Positions 25,483-33,866 of a stretch of 64,000 bases of DNA are shown here, piece after piece (the first letter of the stretch is position 1; each line of letters opens with the position of its first letter). A program made the translations under genes and the position numbers. The notes under the pieces were generated by a model, which was given only the letters and a program-made list of their open reading frames with translations, was not told where the DNA came from and made no database searches. The DNA lies in contig NZ_CP102252.1 of the NCBI RefSeq assembly GCF_025145645.1, positions 1,612,001-1,676,000 on the forward strand. Direction: 5' to 3'. This stretch comes from Alistipes senegalensis JC50 (GTDB lineage: Bacteria; Bacteroidota; Bacteroidia; Bacteroidales; Rikenellaceae).

Positions 25483-26409
25483 ATGAAGAATTCATTGACT
25501 TCATCGGTACAACAGCCGATGATCGTGAAGTACGTAGAGACGCTTCACAACGGAATCCAATCGCAAGTCCTTTCGCGTTATGCCATCGGGTACATCCTCC
25601 GCGGCACGAAGTACATCTATGACGGCGATAAGCGCCAGACACTTTCGCGCGGCGACGTGTTTTACCTGGGCATCGGACACCACTACATCGAGAACTTCCC
25701 CGAAGGAGGCCAGCCGTTCGAGCAGGTGCTCTTTTATTACACGCCGGCCGACCTGCAACGCATCCTCATGCACCTGAACATCACCTACGGACTGAACATT
25801 TCGAACGAACATTCGTGCGAAAACTGCCGCAACCGGTCGCATGTGGCCATGCCCGCCTGGAACTCGCTGCGCAACTTTTTCATCAACACCAACAACTATC
25901 TGCGCGACGAGGACTTCCGCCACGACGAGACGGCCGAGAACATCAAGATGACCGAATTGATCTACCTGCTCGCCTCGCACGAGGATTGCTGCATCAAGAG
26001 CAAGCTGCTCAGCAACGTCGATTCCGCCAAGGAGAACTTCGAGCAGATCATTTACGACCATATCTTCAAGGACATCTCGATCGAAGAGCTCTCGAAGCTC
26101 ACCAACCGTTCGCTGACATCGTTCAAGAAGGAATTCCGCCGTCATTTCCAGATGCCGCCTCACAAGTGGTACATCCGCCAGCGGCTCATGCACTCGCGTC
26201 TGCTGCTCATCTCCACGTCGAAATCCATCTCGGAAATCGGCAACGAATGCACCTTCCCCAACACCTCGCATTTCATCAAACTCTTCAAGAAGGAGTACCA
26301 GATGACGCCCGCCACGTACCGCCACCGCCATATTTCGTCGCTGACATCCGAGCCACAGCCGGCGTTGCAGGAGGCTCCGGAGGCCGTGGAAATGCGCGAG
26401 GCGCTTTAA
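25483..26409 (+). CDS. AraC-family transcriptional regulator
   Basis: 308 residues. The N-terminal ~110 residues form a cupin-like sensing domain (YAIGYILRGTKYIYDGDKRQTLSRGDVFYLGIGHHYIENFP), and a linker follows. The C-terminal ~100 residues (about 190-285) hold two helix-turn-helix units, with FKKEFRRHFQMPPHKWYIRQRLMHSRLLL and SISEIGNECTFPNTSHFIKLFKKEYQMTPATYR, the classic AraC signature. A CENCRNRSH stretch near residue 108 (two Cys and a His) could bind metal or sense redox; this is inference. The palindrome just upstream may be its own operator. Target genes are not evident. Confidence 0.9.
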   Translation: MKNSLTSSVQQPMIVKYVETLHNGIQSQVLSRYAIGYILRGTKYIYDGDKRQTLSRGDVFYLGIGHHYIENFPEGGQPFEQVLFYYTPADLQRILMHLNITYGLNISNEHSCENCRNRSHVAMPAWNSLRNFFINTNNYLRDEDFRHDETAENIKMTELIYLLASHEDCCIKSKLLSNVDSAKENFEQIIYDHIFKDISIEELSKLTNRSLTSFKKEFRRHFQMPPHKWYIRQRLMHSRLLLISTSKSISEIGNECTFPNTSHFIKLFKKEYQMTPATYRHRHISSLTSEPQPALQEAPEAVEMREAL

Positions 26410-26502
26410 TCAAAAACTTATGAATTCGGAGGTATCTTAAAAATTTTAATTATAAACTATAAACAAAAGGAGGTCAGGTTTTAGAAAAATGTTACAAAAC
26501 AT

Positions 26503-26533
26503 TTGGTTTTTCGTAAATTTCGATTTACCTTTG
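26503..26533 (+). promoter_or_regulatory. Promoter of a candidate small RNA
   Basis: TTG (26503-26505), a 20-bp spacer and TACCTTTG (26526-26533), a full consensus promoter followed within 90 bp by a terminator and no ORF. Confidence 0.8.
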
Positions 26534-26538
26534 TGTAA

Positions 26539-26621
26539 CAAACGTGGGATTCTCCCACTCTCATTAACCTAACTAACCTAACCAGAGAGGTCCGATACCG
26601 GCAGGTGTCCGACCTCTTTTC
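26539..26621 (+). ncRNA. Candidate ~80-nt small RNA
   Basis: A consensus promoter would start transcription near 26539. The product has a 5' hairpin GTGGGA-TTC-TCCCAC (26544-26558), then a C/A/T-rich single-stranded tract with repeated CTAAC units (ATTAACCTAACTAACCTAACC), then a terminator hairpin. No start codon with an ORF lies inside. The layout of hairpin, open linker and terminator is typical of a trans-acting small RNA. I cannot tie it to a known family. Its 5' end is estimated. Confidence 0.65.
26586..26621 (+). terminator. Rho-independent terminator of the candidate small RNA
   Basis: Stem AGAGGTC (26586-26592) / GACCTCT (26611-26617) with an 18-nt loop that can pair a little further, followed by TTTTCTATTT. 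Confidence 0.8.
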
Positions 26622-26641
26622 TATTTGGTGGAAGGGGATAA

Positions 26642-26963
26642 GTACAAAAAACGCCTCTCAGACGGCAGGCGCAGAACCGGATGGGTAGCGAGGAAACATT
26701 ACTTCCGCGGCCTAAAACCCGGCTTTTAGCCGGGCGGGCGCAGAACCCAGATCATTAGCGACGAAACAGCGCGTTCGCACCCTAAAACCCGGCTTTTAGC
26801 CGGGCGGGCGCAGATCCGGACGGGCAGCGACGGAACATTGCCTGCGCACCCTAAAACCCGCCTCTCAGGCGGGCGGGCGCAGAACCGGATGGGCAGCGAG
26901 GAAACATTACTTCCGCACCCTAAAACCCTGCTCTTAGCCGGGCGGGCGCAGATCCGGAACAAT
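26642..26963. repeat. Tandem array of ~69-bp units, each with a GC hairpin
   Basis: About four and a half imperfect units starting near 26642, 26711, 26781, 26850 and 26919 (spacing 69-70 bp). Each has a hairpin followed by GGGCGCAGA(A/T)CC and a CATTACTTCCGCACCCTAAAA-like tail in several copies. The stems differ but stay paired: CCCGGC/GCCGGG in units 2 and 3, CCCGCC/GGCGGG in unit 4, CCCTGC/GCCGGG (one wobble) in unit 5. No gene is supported here. A lone similar hairpin lies at 28659. Confidence 0.85.
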
Positions 26964-27000
26964 AATTGGCATCATCACGGGGTTTTTCAATTATTTTTCT

Positions 27001-27008
27001 TATTTTTG
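27001..27008 (+). promoter_or_regulatory. -7 element of the lipA-lipB operon
   Basis: TATTTTTG followed by CATC, 27 bp before the lipA ATG at 27035. The -33 region is a T-rich tract without a clean TTG. Confidence 0.5.
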
Positions 27009-27034
27009 CATCAATTGGAAAATAATGATCTTAA

Positions 27035-27916
27035 ATGCCGAAGTTTTATGACAAGGTAGACGTACTGAAAAAACCCGGATGGTTGAAGATCCGTCTCCAC
27101 CGCACCCCCGAATGGTCCGAGGTGCGGCACATCGTCGAGAAGCACAATCTGCACACGATTTGCAGCAGCGGCATGTGCCCCAATCAGGCCGAGTGCTGGA
27201 GCCGGAGAACCGCGACCTTCATGATTCTGGGAGACATCTGTACCCGGGGCTGCCGCTTCTGCGCGACCAAAACCGGACATCCCCTTGCTCCCGACGCCGA
27301 AGAGCCCCGAAAGGTGGCCGAAAGCGTCGCCCTGATGAAACTGAGGTATGTCGTCGTAACCTCCGTGACACGCGACGACCTCCCCGACGGCGGAGCCCGG
27401 CATTGGGCCGCAACCGTGGAGGCCATCCGGTCGCAGAACAGCGACGCCGTAATTGAGCTCCTTATTCCCGATTTGGACGCACGGCCCGACCTTTTGGACG
27501 TGGTCATCGCGTCGAAGCCCGGTATCATCGGGCACAACATCGAAACCGTCGAGCGACTGACCCCCGTGGTGCGCTCCAGAGCCAAGTACCGTACGAGCCT
27601 GGAGACCCTGCGGTACCTGAGCGATCAGGGCGTCGTGACGAAGAGCGGACTGATGGTCGGACTTGGCGAGAGCGATGATGAAGTTTTACAAACCCTGCAC
27701 GACCTGCGCGACGCGGGCGTGCGGATCGTGACACTCGGTCAGTACCTCCGTCCCACTCTGGAGCATTACCCCGTTGCGGCGTATATCACTCCCGAAAAAT
27801 TCGAATGGTACAGACTCCGGGCGCTGGAAATGGGTTTCAGCTACTGCGCGAGCGCGCCGCTGGTCCGCTCGTCGTACATGGCTGAGGAAGCCCTGCAAAG
27901 CGTAAAAAGTTTGTAG
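27035..27916 (+). CDS. lipA: Lipoyl synthase
   Basis: 293 residues, normal length. Both iron-sulfur clusters are visible: the auxiliary-cluster motif CSSGMCPNQAEC (residues 44-55) and the radical-SAM motif CTRGCRFC (69-76), plus the C-terminal RSSYMAEE with the conserved Ser. LipA inserts two sulfur atoms into octanoyl groups on lipoyl domains of 2-oxoacid dehydrogenases and the glycine cleavage H protein. lipB follows after 2 bp, so the two steps are made from one message. Confidence 0.97.
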   Translation: MPKFYDKVDVLKKPGWLKIRLHRTPEWSEVRHIVEKHNLHTICSSGMCPNQAECWSRRTATFMILGDICTRGCRFCATKTGHPLAPDAEEPRKVAESVALMKLRYVVVTSVTRDDLPDGGARHWAATVEAIRSQNSDAVIELLIPDLDARPDLLDVVIASKPGIIGHNIETVERLTPVVRSRAKYRTSLETLRYLSDQGVVTKSGLMVGLGESDDEVLQTLHDLRDAGVRIVTLGQYLRPTLEHYPVAAYITPEKFEWYRLRALEMGFSYCASAPLVRSSYMAEEALQSVKSL

Positions 27917-27918
27917 CG

Positions 27919-28629
27919 ATGGAAGTCTCCTGCCGGGACCTCGGAACGATGGACTACAAGGAGTGCTGGGATTTGCAGCAGTCTTTGTTCGACGCGTCGG
28001 TCGCCCGGAAAAGTGCGGGTTCGAGCCCTGTTCCGGGCATCGGAAACAACCCGGACGATGCGGGCACGATCCTGCTGGTGGAGCATCCGCCGGTCTACAC
28101 GCTGGGCAAAAGCGGGCACGCCGAAAACCTGCTCGTGGCCCGCGAAGCGCTCGAAGCGATGGGCGCACGGTTCTTTCACATCGACCGCGGCGGCGACATC
28201 ACCTTCCACGGCCCCGGGCAGCTGGTCTGCTATCCGATCCTCGATCTGGAGCGCATCGGCATCGGGCTGAGGGAGTACATCGACACGCTGGAAGAGGCGG
28301 TGATCCGCACGGTGGCCGAATACGGCATCGCGGCGGGACGCATCGCAGGGGCCTCGGGGGTCTGGATCGACCCCGAGGGCAGGCGTCCGCGCAAGATCTG
28401 CGCAATAGGCGTGCGTTCTTCGCGTTTTATTACCATGCACGGGTTCGCGCTGAACGTCTCGACCGACCTCGAATGGTTCACGCGCATCAACCCCTGCGGG
28501 TTTACCGACCGGGGCGTCACGTCGATTGCATCGGAAACGGGATTGCGGCCATCGATGCAGGAGGTGAAGCGCACGGTTGTCAGGAAACTGGCCGCGGCAT
28601 TGCGCTGCGAAATTGCGGCGGACCTCTGA
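27919..28629 (+). CDS. lipB: Octanoyltransferase
   Basis: 236 residues. The family core RGGDITFHGPGQLVCYPILDL (about residues 92-112) is followed by RKICAIGVRSSRFITMHGFALN with the expected Lys, and FTRINPCGFTDRGVTSI with the expected catalytic Cys. It moves octanoyl groups from acyl carrier protein to lipoyl domains, the step before LipA. A run of about 25 residues early in the protein (SVARKSAGSSPVPGIGNNPDD) looks like a loop insertion. Confidence 0.96.
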   Translation: MEVSCRDLGTMDYKECWDLQQSLFDASVARKSAGSSPVPGIGNNPDDAGTILLVEHPPVYTLGKSGHAENLLVAREALEAMGARFFHIDRGGDITFHGPGQLVCYPILDLERIGIGLREYIDTLEEAVIRTVAEYGIAAGRIAGASGVWIDPEGRRPRKICAIGVRSSRFITMHGFALNVSTDLEWFTRINPCGFTDRGVTSIASETGLRPSMQEVKRTVVRKLAAALRCEIAADL

Positions 28630-28658
28630 GCCGCGCAACCGGGCATCGCCTCCAAAAG

Positions 28659-28673
28659 CCGGCTTTTAGCCGG
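28659..28673. repeat. Solitary hairpin related to the 26.6-kb array
   Basis: CCGGC-TTTTA-GCCGG, the same stem and loop as array units 2 and 3, 30 bp after the lipB stop and without their 3' tail. It may be a dispersed palindromic element or help end the lip transcript. Confidence 0.55.
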
Positions 28674-28788
28674 TCAACATTTGCAAACGCTGCCGAAGCG
28701 ACAACAGCGGCAGAGAGTGCCGAAACGATATAAAGACGTAATAACGGTAATTAGAAAGTAATGTTAAAATATATAAATAATAATTCGT

Positions 28789-30555
28789 ATGCCTATAGAA
28801 AAACGCTGGGTAGTAAAGCCGCAAGGCGACCCCGCGACGGTAGCCATGTTGGCTGCCGCTCTGCGGATCTCGCCCGTGCTGGCCAACCTGCTCGTACAAA
28901 GAGGCATAGACAATGTAGAAAAGGCGGAGAAGTTCTTTAAGCCGAGCCTCGCCGACCTGCACGATCCTTTCCTGATGAAGGACATGGACCGGGCGGTCGA
29001 GCGGGTCGAACGGGCCGTTGCGAACAATGAGAAGATCATGGTTTACGGCGACTACGACGTGGACGGCTGCACGGCCGTCGCGCTGGTTTACAAGTTCCTG
29101 CGCCAGATCGGGCACAAAAACCTGATGTTCTACATCCCCGACCGTTATACCGAAGGTTACGGTATCTCGATCAAAGGCATCGACCTCGCAGCCCGCAAGG
29201 GCGTGGGGCTCATCATCGCCCTGGACTGCGGCATCAAAGCCACGGAAAAGATTGTCTATGCGAAAACGAAAGGCGTGGATTTCATCATCTGCGACCATCA
29301 CCTCCCGGCCGAGGAGATTCCCAAGGCCGTAGCCGTTCTGGACCCCAAGCGGGTCGATTGCTCCTACCCGTTCGACGAACTGTCGGGCTGCGGCGTGGGA
29401 TTCAAGCTCGTGCAAGCCTATGCACAGAAAAACGCCATCCCCTTCGAGCAGATCGTGCCGCTGCTGGACCTGCTGGTCGTGTCGATCGCCTCGGACATCG
29501 TGCCGCTGGTGGGCGAGAACCGTATTCTGGCCTATTTCGGGCTGAAATACCTCAACCGCGAGCCGTCGAAAGGGCTGCTGTCGATCATCAAGATCTGCGG
29601 ACTGGACAAGCACAGCATCACCATCGACGACATCGTCTTCAAGATCGGGCCGCGCATCAACGCCGCCGGCCGGATGCGGATGGACGAGAACGACGAGAAC
29701 GCCTCGCCCTCAGGCGGACACGCCGCCGTGGAGCTGTTAATCGAGGGCAACGAGTCGATCGCCGAGGAGTTCGGCAGCGTGATCGACGCCTACAACCAAG
29801 ACCGCAAGTCGATCGACCGCTCCGTCACGCAGGAGGCGCACGATTTCATCGAGCGCAACCCCGCCATGAAGGCTCTGAAAAGCACGGTGATCTACAACCC
29901 GCGCTGGATGAAGGGCATCGTGGGGATCGTGGCGTCGCGCCTGATCGAGACCTACTACCGCCCGACGGTGGTGCTGACGATGAGCAACGGCTATGTGACC
30001 GGCTCGGCGCGTTCGGTGCCGGGATTCGACCTCTATCAGGCCGTCGAGTCGTGCTCGGACCTGCTGGAGAACTTCGGCGGACACATGTACGCCGCAGGGC
30101 TCACGATGCGTCCGGAAAACGTCGGGGAGTTCACCCGGCGGTTCAACGCCTTTGTCGAGGAGAACATCGACCCGCAGATGCTCGTTCCGCAGGTGGACAT
30201 CGACAGCGAACTGCTCTTCTCGGACATCACGCCGGCGTTCCGCAAGGACCTGAACCGCTTCCAGCCCTTCGGGCCGGGCAACACGGCGCCGGTATTCGCC
30301 ACGTACGGGGTCAGCAACCACGGCGACGCGAAGCTCGTCGGCATGGAGTGCGAACACCTGCGCATGGATCTGATGCAGCGTCAGAAGCCCAACACGAAGA
30401 TTCAGGCCATCGCCTTCCAGCAGCCCACGCACTACGAATGGGTGCGCTCGGGGCGTCCGATCGACGTTTGCTACCAGATCGTCGAGAACCACTACCGGGG
30501 CACGGTGACCACCCAGCTCCGCGTCAAGGACATCAAACCGATCCTGAACCGGTAA
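28789..30555 (+). CDS. recJ: Single-stranded-DNA-specific exonuclease RecJ
   Basis: 588 residues, normal length. DHH-family motifs are clear: MVYGDYDVDGCTAVALVYKFL (about 84-104), IALDCGIKA (about 145), CDHHLPAEEIP (about 168) and the DHHA1 region with GCGVGFKLVQAY and later GGHMYAAGLTM. A C-terminal OB-like domain (about 460-588) completes it. RecJ degrades 5' ends of single-stranded DNA in recombination and base-excision repair. Last core gene before the accessory region; no clear terminator follows. Confidence 0.95.
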   Translation: MPIEKRWVVKPQGDPATVAMLAAALRISPVLANLLVQRGIDNVEKAEKFFKPSLADLHDPFLMKDMDRAVERVERAVANNEKIMVYGDYDVDGCTAVALVYKFLRQIGHKNLMFYIPDRYTEGYGISIKGIDLAARKGVGLIIALDCGIKATEKIVYAKTKGVDFIICDHHLPAEEIPKAVAVLDPKRVDCSYPFDELSGCGVGFKLVQAYAQKNAIPFEQIVPLLDLLVVSIASDIVPLVGENRILAYFGLKYLNREPSKGLLSIIKICGLDKHSITIDDIVFKIGPRINAAGRMRMDENDENASPSGGHAAVELLIEGNESIAEEFGSVIDAYNQDRKSIDRSVTQEAHDFIERNPAMKALKSTVIYNPRWMKGIVGIVASRLIETYYRPTVVLTMSNGYVTGSARSVPGFDLYQAVESCSDLLENFGGHMYAAGLTMRPENVGEFTRRFNAFVEENIDPQMLVPQVDIDSELLFSDITPAFRKDLNRFQPFGPGNTAPVFATYGVSNHGDAKLVGMECEHLRMDLMQRQKPNTKIQAIAFQQPTHYEWVRSGRPIDVCYQIVENHYRGTVTTQLRVKDIKPILNR

Positions 30556-30987
30556 TTCGCGCCGGAAACGAAAAAAGGGCGGACCTTGCAAGGTGTGGGA
30601 TTATAATGATGTAACGACTTGATTTATCGGGTCGTTACATTTTTGTATAGGATAATAGGTAACGAAAAGGCAACGGTTTATTTTCAGTTAATTGCACGAA
30701 AATACCGCATTTCAAATAACCTACTGCAAGATACGAAAAATTTTCCGACCGGGCAAATTTCGGGACAGCCTTTACCAATGTCAAGTTCCGGAGTGATTTG
30801 CTCCGGTATCTGATAAAAAGTTTTGGTTCAAACATAGTTAAGTTTGTTTCTCCGTAGTTCTTTGAGTAAAATTATATAAACCCGTTGGCGGAATTAAAAT
30901 TACAAAAGATTTATGCATAAAAAGTTATGCATAATACTAATTATTAACACATTAATGGTTTCCGATCAATTAATAGCTAATTCATAT
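30556..30987. other. AT-rich gap between recJ and an IS982 remnant
   Basis: No credible gene. It holds a short hairpin CCGGAG-TGATTTG-CTCCGG (30788-30806) followed by A/T-rich sequence, possibly a late terminator for recJ, and a -7-like TAAGTTTG at 30839. The composition drops sharply from the recJ side, marking the start of accessory DNA. Confidence 0.5.
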
Positions 30988-31467
30988 ATGCACAACCTAT
31001 ATGCAATATTCGCAAAATTTCGCGACATCTGCAAGCAGTTTGCAGGGAACTTGATCAACGAAGAATATACCTCGATGTGGTGTCGTTCCCAGATTTTCCG
31101 ACTTGGAAGTGGTTGCTCTCAATATGGCTTCTGAATCCATTGGTATTGACAGCGAATCCCTTTTATTCGTTAAACTGAGAGAATATAAATCTGAGATTCC
31201 TCATTTAATATCTCGTCAGTAATACAATGGCAGACGAAAGTTCACGGCTTCTCTTTGTGCTGCCATTCGAGAAAAGATGGCAGCAGCTATTGATGGTGGT
31301 GAAGACTACTTCTGTATAGATTCAAAACCGATAGAAATCTGTCGTCCTGCCTGTGCCAAGCGATGTTCCATGGGCAAAAATGAAATAGAAAAAGCTCCTT
31401 CGTTTGGATATTGTGCATCACAAGGAGTTTATTACTACGGTTCATTAGTGTCCACTAAAAAATCATA
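30988..31467 (+). pseudogene. Degenerate IS982-family transposase
   Basis: Translation must change frame to stay coding. The N-terminal part MHNLYAIFAKFRDICKQFAG is in one frame. Then SDLEVVALNMASESIGIDSESLLF and EIPHLISRQ follow in another, broken by a stop. Then a third stretch runs through REKMAAAIDGG, CIDSKPIEICRPACAKRC and FGYCASQGVYYYG. These segments are characteristic of IS982 transposases of Bacteroidota. The C-terminal third is missing and the product is surely inactive. No intact terminal inverted repeats were found. Confidence 0.8.
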
Positions 31468-31560
31468 AGAGTTCTTTGAAATTATTGAAATTCAAATTGT
31501 TATAGCAGATTTTGAGGCGCAACGATTTGAAATTACTTTTGCAGTCTGAATCAGGCTGTT

Positions 31561-31932
31561 ATGAATAAAGACAAATATGTTTTCGCCCAATTAGTCGGCT
31601 TCCTGGACAATTTTAAGTTCCTCCGCATTGTAAAGAAGTATGAAGGCGACAAGTATATAAAGAGTTATACTTGTTGGAATCAACTACTTACGATGATGTT
31701 CGGACAGCTGTCAAATCGAGAGAGCCTGCGGGATCTCATTGTTGCGATGGAAGCGCATGCCGGAAAACTTTATCACCTCGGCATCGGCAAATCCGTGACC
31801 AGAAGCAATCTTAACAAGGCTAACGAGCAGCGCAACTACCGCATATTCGAGGAGTTCGCGACCGACAGTAGTGATGCCAAAGAACAAAAAAATAACATTA
31901 CCTTTACGGAACGATTTCGGGATTTGCCGTGA
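31561..31932 (+). pseudogene. Truncated IS4-type transposase (DUF4372-like N-terminus)
   Basis: 123 codons. The first ~100 residues (MNKDKYVFAQLVGFLD, SYTCWNQLLTMMFGQLSNRESLRDL, HLGIGKSVTRSNLNKANEQRNYRIFEEF) match the N-terminus of Bacteroidota IS4-group transposases. After EEF the sequence turns into unrelated residues and stops, so the catalytic domain is lost. A further unexplained AT-rich remnant runs to about 32120. Confidence 0.8.
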
Positions 31933-32161
31933 TCCCAAAATCGTCCCGAATACAACCTCTGACACAGTTTATTTTACGATCCCATCAAGTTGAAGAATTC
32001 TTGCACATTCCGCTCCGATTTAGGGCAGACACATTCCTCGAACTTCATTCCGTCATTGAGACTGCCAAGAAGCACAACCATACTTCTTTTAGTGCCATTC
32101 AAGCCTTGTTTGAGGTCTGAAACCTTGACATGCACCTACCGCTGAATAGTTACTAAAAAAC

Positions 32162-32174
32162 ATTGATTATCAAT
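32162..32174. promoter_or_regulatory. Palindrome at the start of the metal transporter operon
   Basis: ATTGAT-T-ATCAAT ends one base before the ATG at 32176. A 6-1-6 palindrome of this kind resembles Fur/Zur-type half sites; a repressor bound here would block initiation. Short and AT-rich, so chance is possible. Confidence 0.3.
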
Positions 32175-32175
32175 C

Positions 32176-33027
32176 ATGCGTAAAATTGCGACATATCTGT
32201 CAGCAATCATGCTGCTGACGGCCTGCATAACGAATAACCGGCAGAATAACAGAATTTTATACGTTTCGATACAACCGCTGCAAAGTCTTGTGGACAGCAT
32301 TGTCGGCGGAGATTTCGAAGTCGAAGTACTCGTGCCCGCCGGAGCCAGTCCCGAGACGTTCGAACCTACGCCCAGACAATTTGTGGAGCTAAACGAAGCG
32401 CAACTTATTTTCAATGTGGGACTTATCGACTTCGAAACCTCGCTGTTGGGCAAAATCGAACAACAGGAGAAAGTCATCGACCTGAGCCGCGGAATCGACC
32501 TGATCGAAGGCTCTTGTTCGCACAGCAGCCACGGACACAATCATACGCACGGTGTCGATCCCCATGTCTGGACCTCCCCGAAGGCGTTGCAGAAGATGGC
32601 GGCAAACGCTTTCGAAGCCATTCGCAAAGCCTATCCCGATTCGGTGAAATACGAAACCAATTATAACCGGTTGCAGAAAGAGTTACAAGCATTGGACGCT
32701 CGCACGGCGGAGAAAATCGCACGGAGCGGCATCGAATATTTCATCGTCTACCACCCCGCCCTCACCTATTATGCCCGCGACTACGGGCTGCGGCAAGTCG
32801 CCATCGAAGCAGACGGTAAGGAGCCATCGGCCAGGCAGTTGACGGCGATCATCCGGCAAGCCCGGGAGGATGGAGTCCGCCGGATATTCTACCAAAAGCA
32901 ATTCCCGGCATCGACCGTGGAGGTCATAGCCCGAGACATCGACGCCGAATACGTGGCGATTGATCCGCTGGACCGGGACGCCATAGCGAACATCGACACG
33001 ATAACCGACTTAATCACCGCAAAATGA
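32176..33027 (+). CDS. Metal ABC transporter substrate-binding lipoprotein (ZnuA-like)
   Basis: 283 residues with a lipoprotein signal (LLTAC, Cys17). It belongs to the cluster A-I metal-binding proteins: EVLVPAGASPETFEPTPRQ near the N-terminus, a His-rich loop HSSHGHNHTHGVDPHVWTSP (about residues 115-134), HPALTYYARDYGL with a metal-ligand His, and an acidic residue near the C-terminal FYQKQF region. The His-rich loop favours zinc over manganese. Its stop overlaps the ATPase start (ATGA). Codon use is similar to core genes, although it lies in an accessory region. Confidence 0.88.
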   Translation: MRKIATYLSAIMLLTACITNNRQNNRILYVSIQPLQSLVDSIVGGDFEVEVLVPAGASPETFEPTPRQFVELNEAQLIFNVGLIDFETSLLGKIEQQEKVIDLSRGIDLIEGSCSHSSHGHNHTHGVDPHVWTSPKALQKMAANAFEAIRKAYPDSVKYETNYNRLQKELQALDARTAEKIARSGIEYFIVYHPALTYYARDYGLRQVAIEADGKEPSARQLTAIIRQAREDGVRRIFYQKQFPASTVEVIARDIDAEYVAIDPLDRDAIANIDTITDLITAK

Positions 33028-33803
33028 ATCTGGTAACGATGCGCGACGTAAGCGTCGCATACGACGGATACGAAGCCATTCAACATGTCGATCTGGAAAT
33101 CGGCGACGACGATTTCCTGGGTGTCATAGGTCCCAACGGCGGCGGAAAGACGACGCTCGTGAAAGCCATACTCGGAACCGTGCCCCATACGGGCGAAATA
33201 TGTTTGGCGCCGGAGTTGTTCCGGGGCAAGGAGCGGCTGATCGGCTATATGCCGCAGTTGTCGGATTTCGACCGGGAGTTTCCGATCTCGGTGCTCGAAG
33301 TCGTGCTGTCGGGATTGCAGGGCCGCCGCGGGTTCCGCTCCCCCTACACCCGGGAGGACCGCGAAAAGGCGATGGCGCTGCTGGCCTCGTCGGGGATTGC
33401 CGAAACGGCCCGCCAGCCGATCGGAGAGGTGTCGGGCGGCCAGATGCAGCGGGCGCTGCTGGCCCGGGCCGTGATCTCGGACCCGAAGCTGCTGATTCTG
33501 GACGAACCCGCGAATTTCGTGGACAACAAGTTCGAGAAAGAGCTTTACCGCACGCTGCACGAACTGAATACGCACATGGCAATCGTCATGGTGTCGCACG
33601 ACATCGGCACGATTACGAGTGTCGTGAAAGAGATCGTCTGCGTCAACCGCCGCGTGCACCGTCACCGTTCGAACGTGCTGACCGAAGAGCAGCTGCGCAA
33701 CTACGACTGCCCTATTCAGCTCGTTTCGCACGGCCACATTCCCCACACCGTGCTGGAGCACCACCCGGGGGACGGATGCTGCAACCACGATTCTGTCCGA
33801 TAA
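33024..33803 (+). CDS. Metal ABC transporter ATP-binding protein (ZnuC-like)
   Basis: 259 residues. Walker A GPNGGGKTTL (about residues 36-45), signature VSGGQMQRALLARA, Walker B LLILDEPANFVD and the H-loop VMVSHD are all present, so the ATPase looks intact. The C-terminus HTVLEHHPGDGCCNHD is rich in His and Cys and may bind metal. Translationally coupled to the binding protein. The permease (ZnuB-like) expected next is absent: the next gene is on the other strand and codes for a fimbrial protein. The permease may be elsewhere or lost. Confidence 0.9.
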   Translation: MNLVTMRDVSVAYDGYEAIQHVDLEIGDDDFLGVIGPNGGGKTTLVKAILGTVPHTGEICLAPELFRGKERLIGYMPQLSDFDREFPISVLEVVLSGLQGRRGFRSPYTREDREKAMALLASSGIAETARQPIGEVSGGQMQRALLARAVISDPKLLILDEPANFVDNKFEKELYRTLHELNTHMAIVMVSHDIGTITSVVKEIVCVNRRVHRHRSNVLTEEQLRNYDCPIQLVSHGHIPHTVLEHHPGDGCCNHDSVR

Positions 33804-33866
33804 CGACCACCGCGACAATGGTCATACAGCCGGGCGCATTAGGGCGGAGAATGCCTCCCTGCGGCG

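Noticed and set aside
26726..26962. A repeat-coded minus-strand peptide (78 codons, ~23-residue period)
   Set aside because: The frame is open only because the unit length is near a multiple of three; one unit differs by a base, there is no ribosome site, and stem pairing is conserved instead of protein sequence.
26642..26963. Tandem repeats read as a CRISPR array
   Set aside because: The units follow each other directly at 69-70 bp with no unique spacers, and no cas genes are present.
31929..32120. A 63-codon ORF between the IS4 remnant and the metal transporter
   Set aside because: It may be a transposase tail, but I could not match it to a family with confidence, so it is only mentioned as a remnant.
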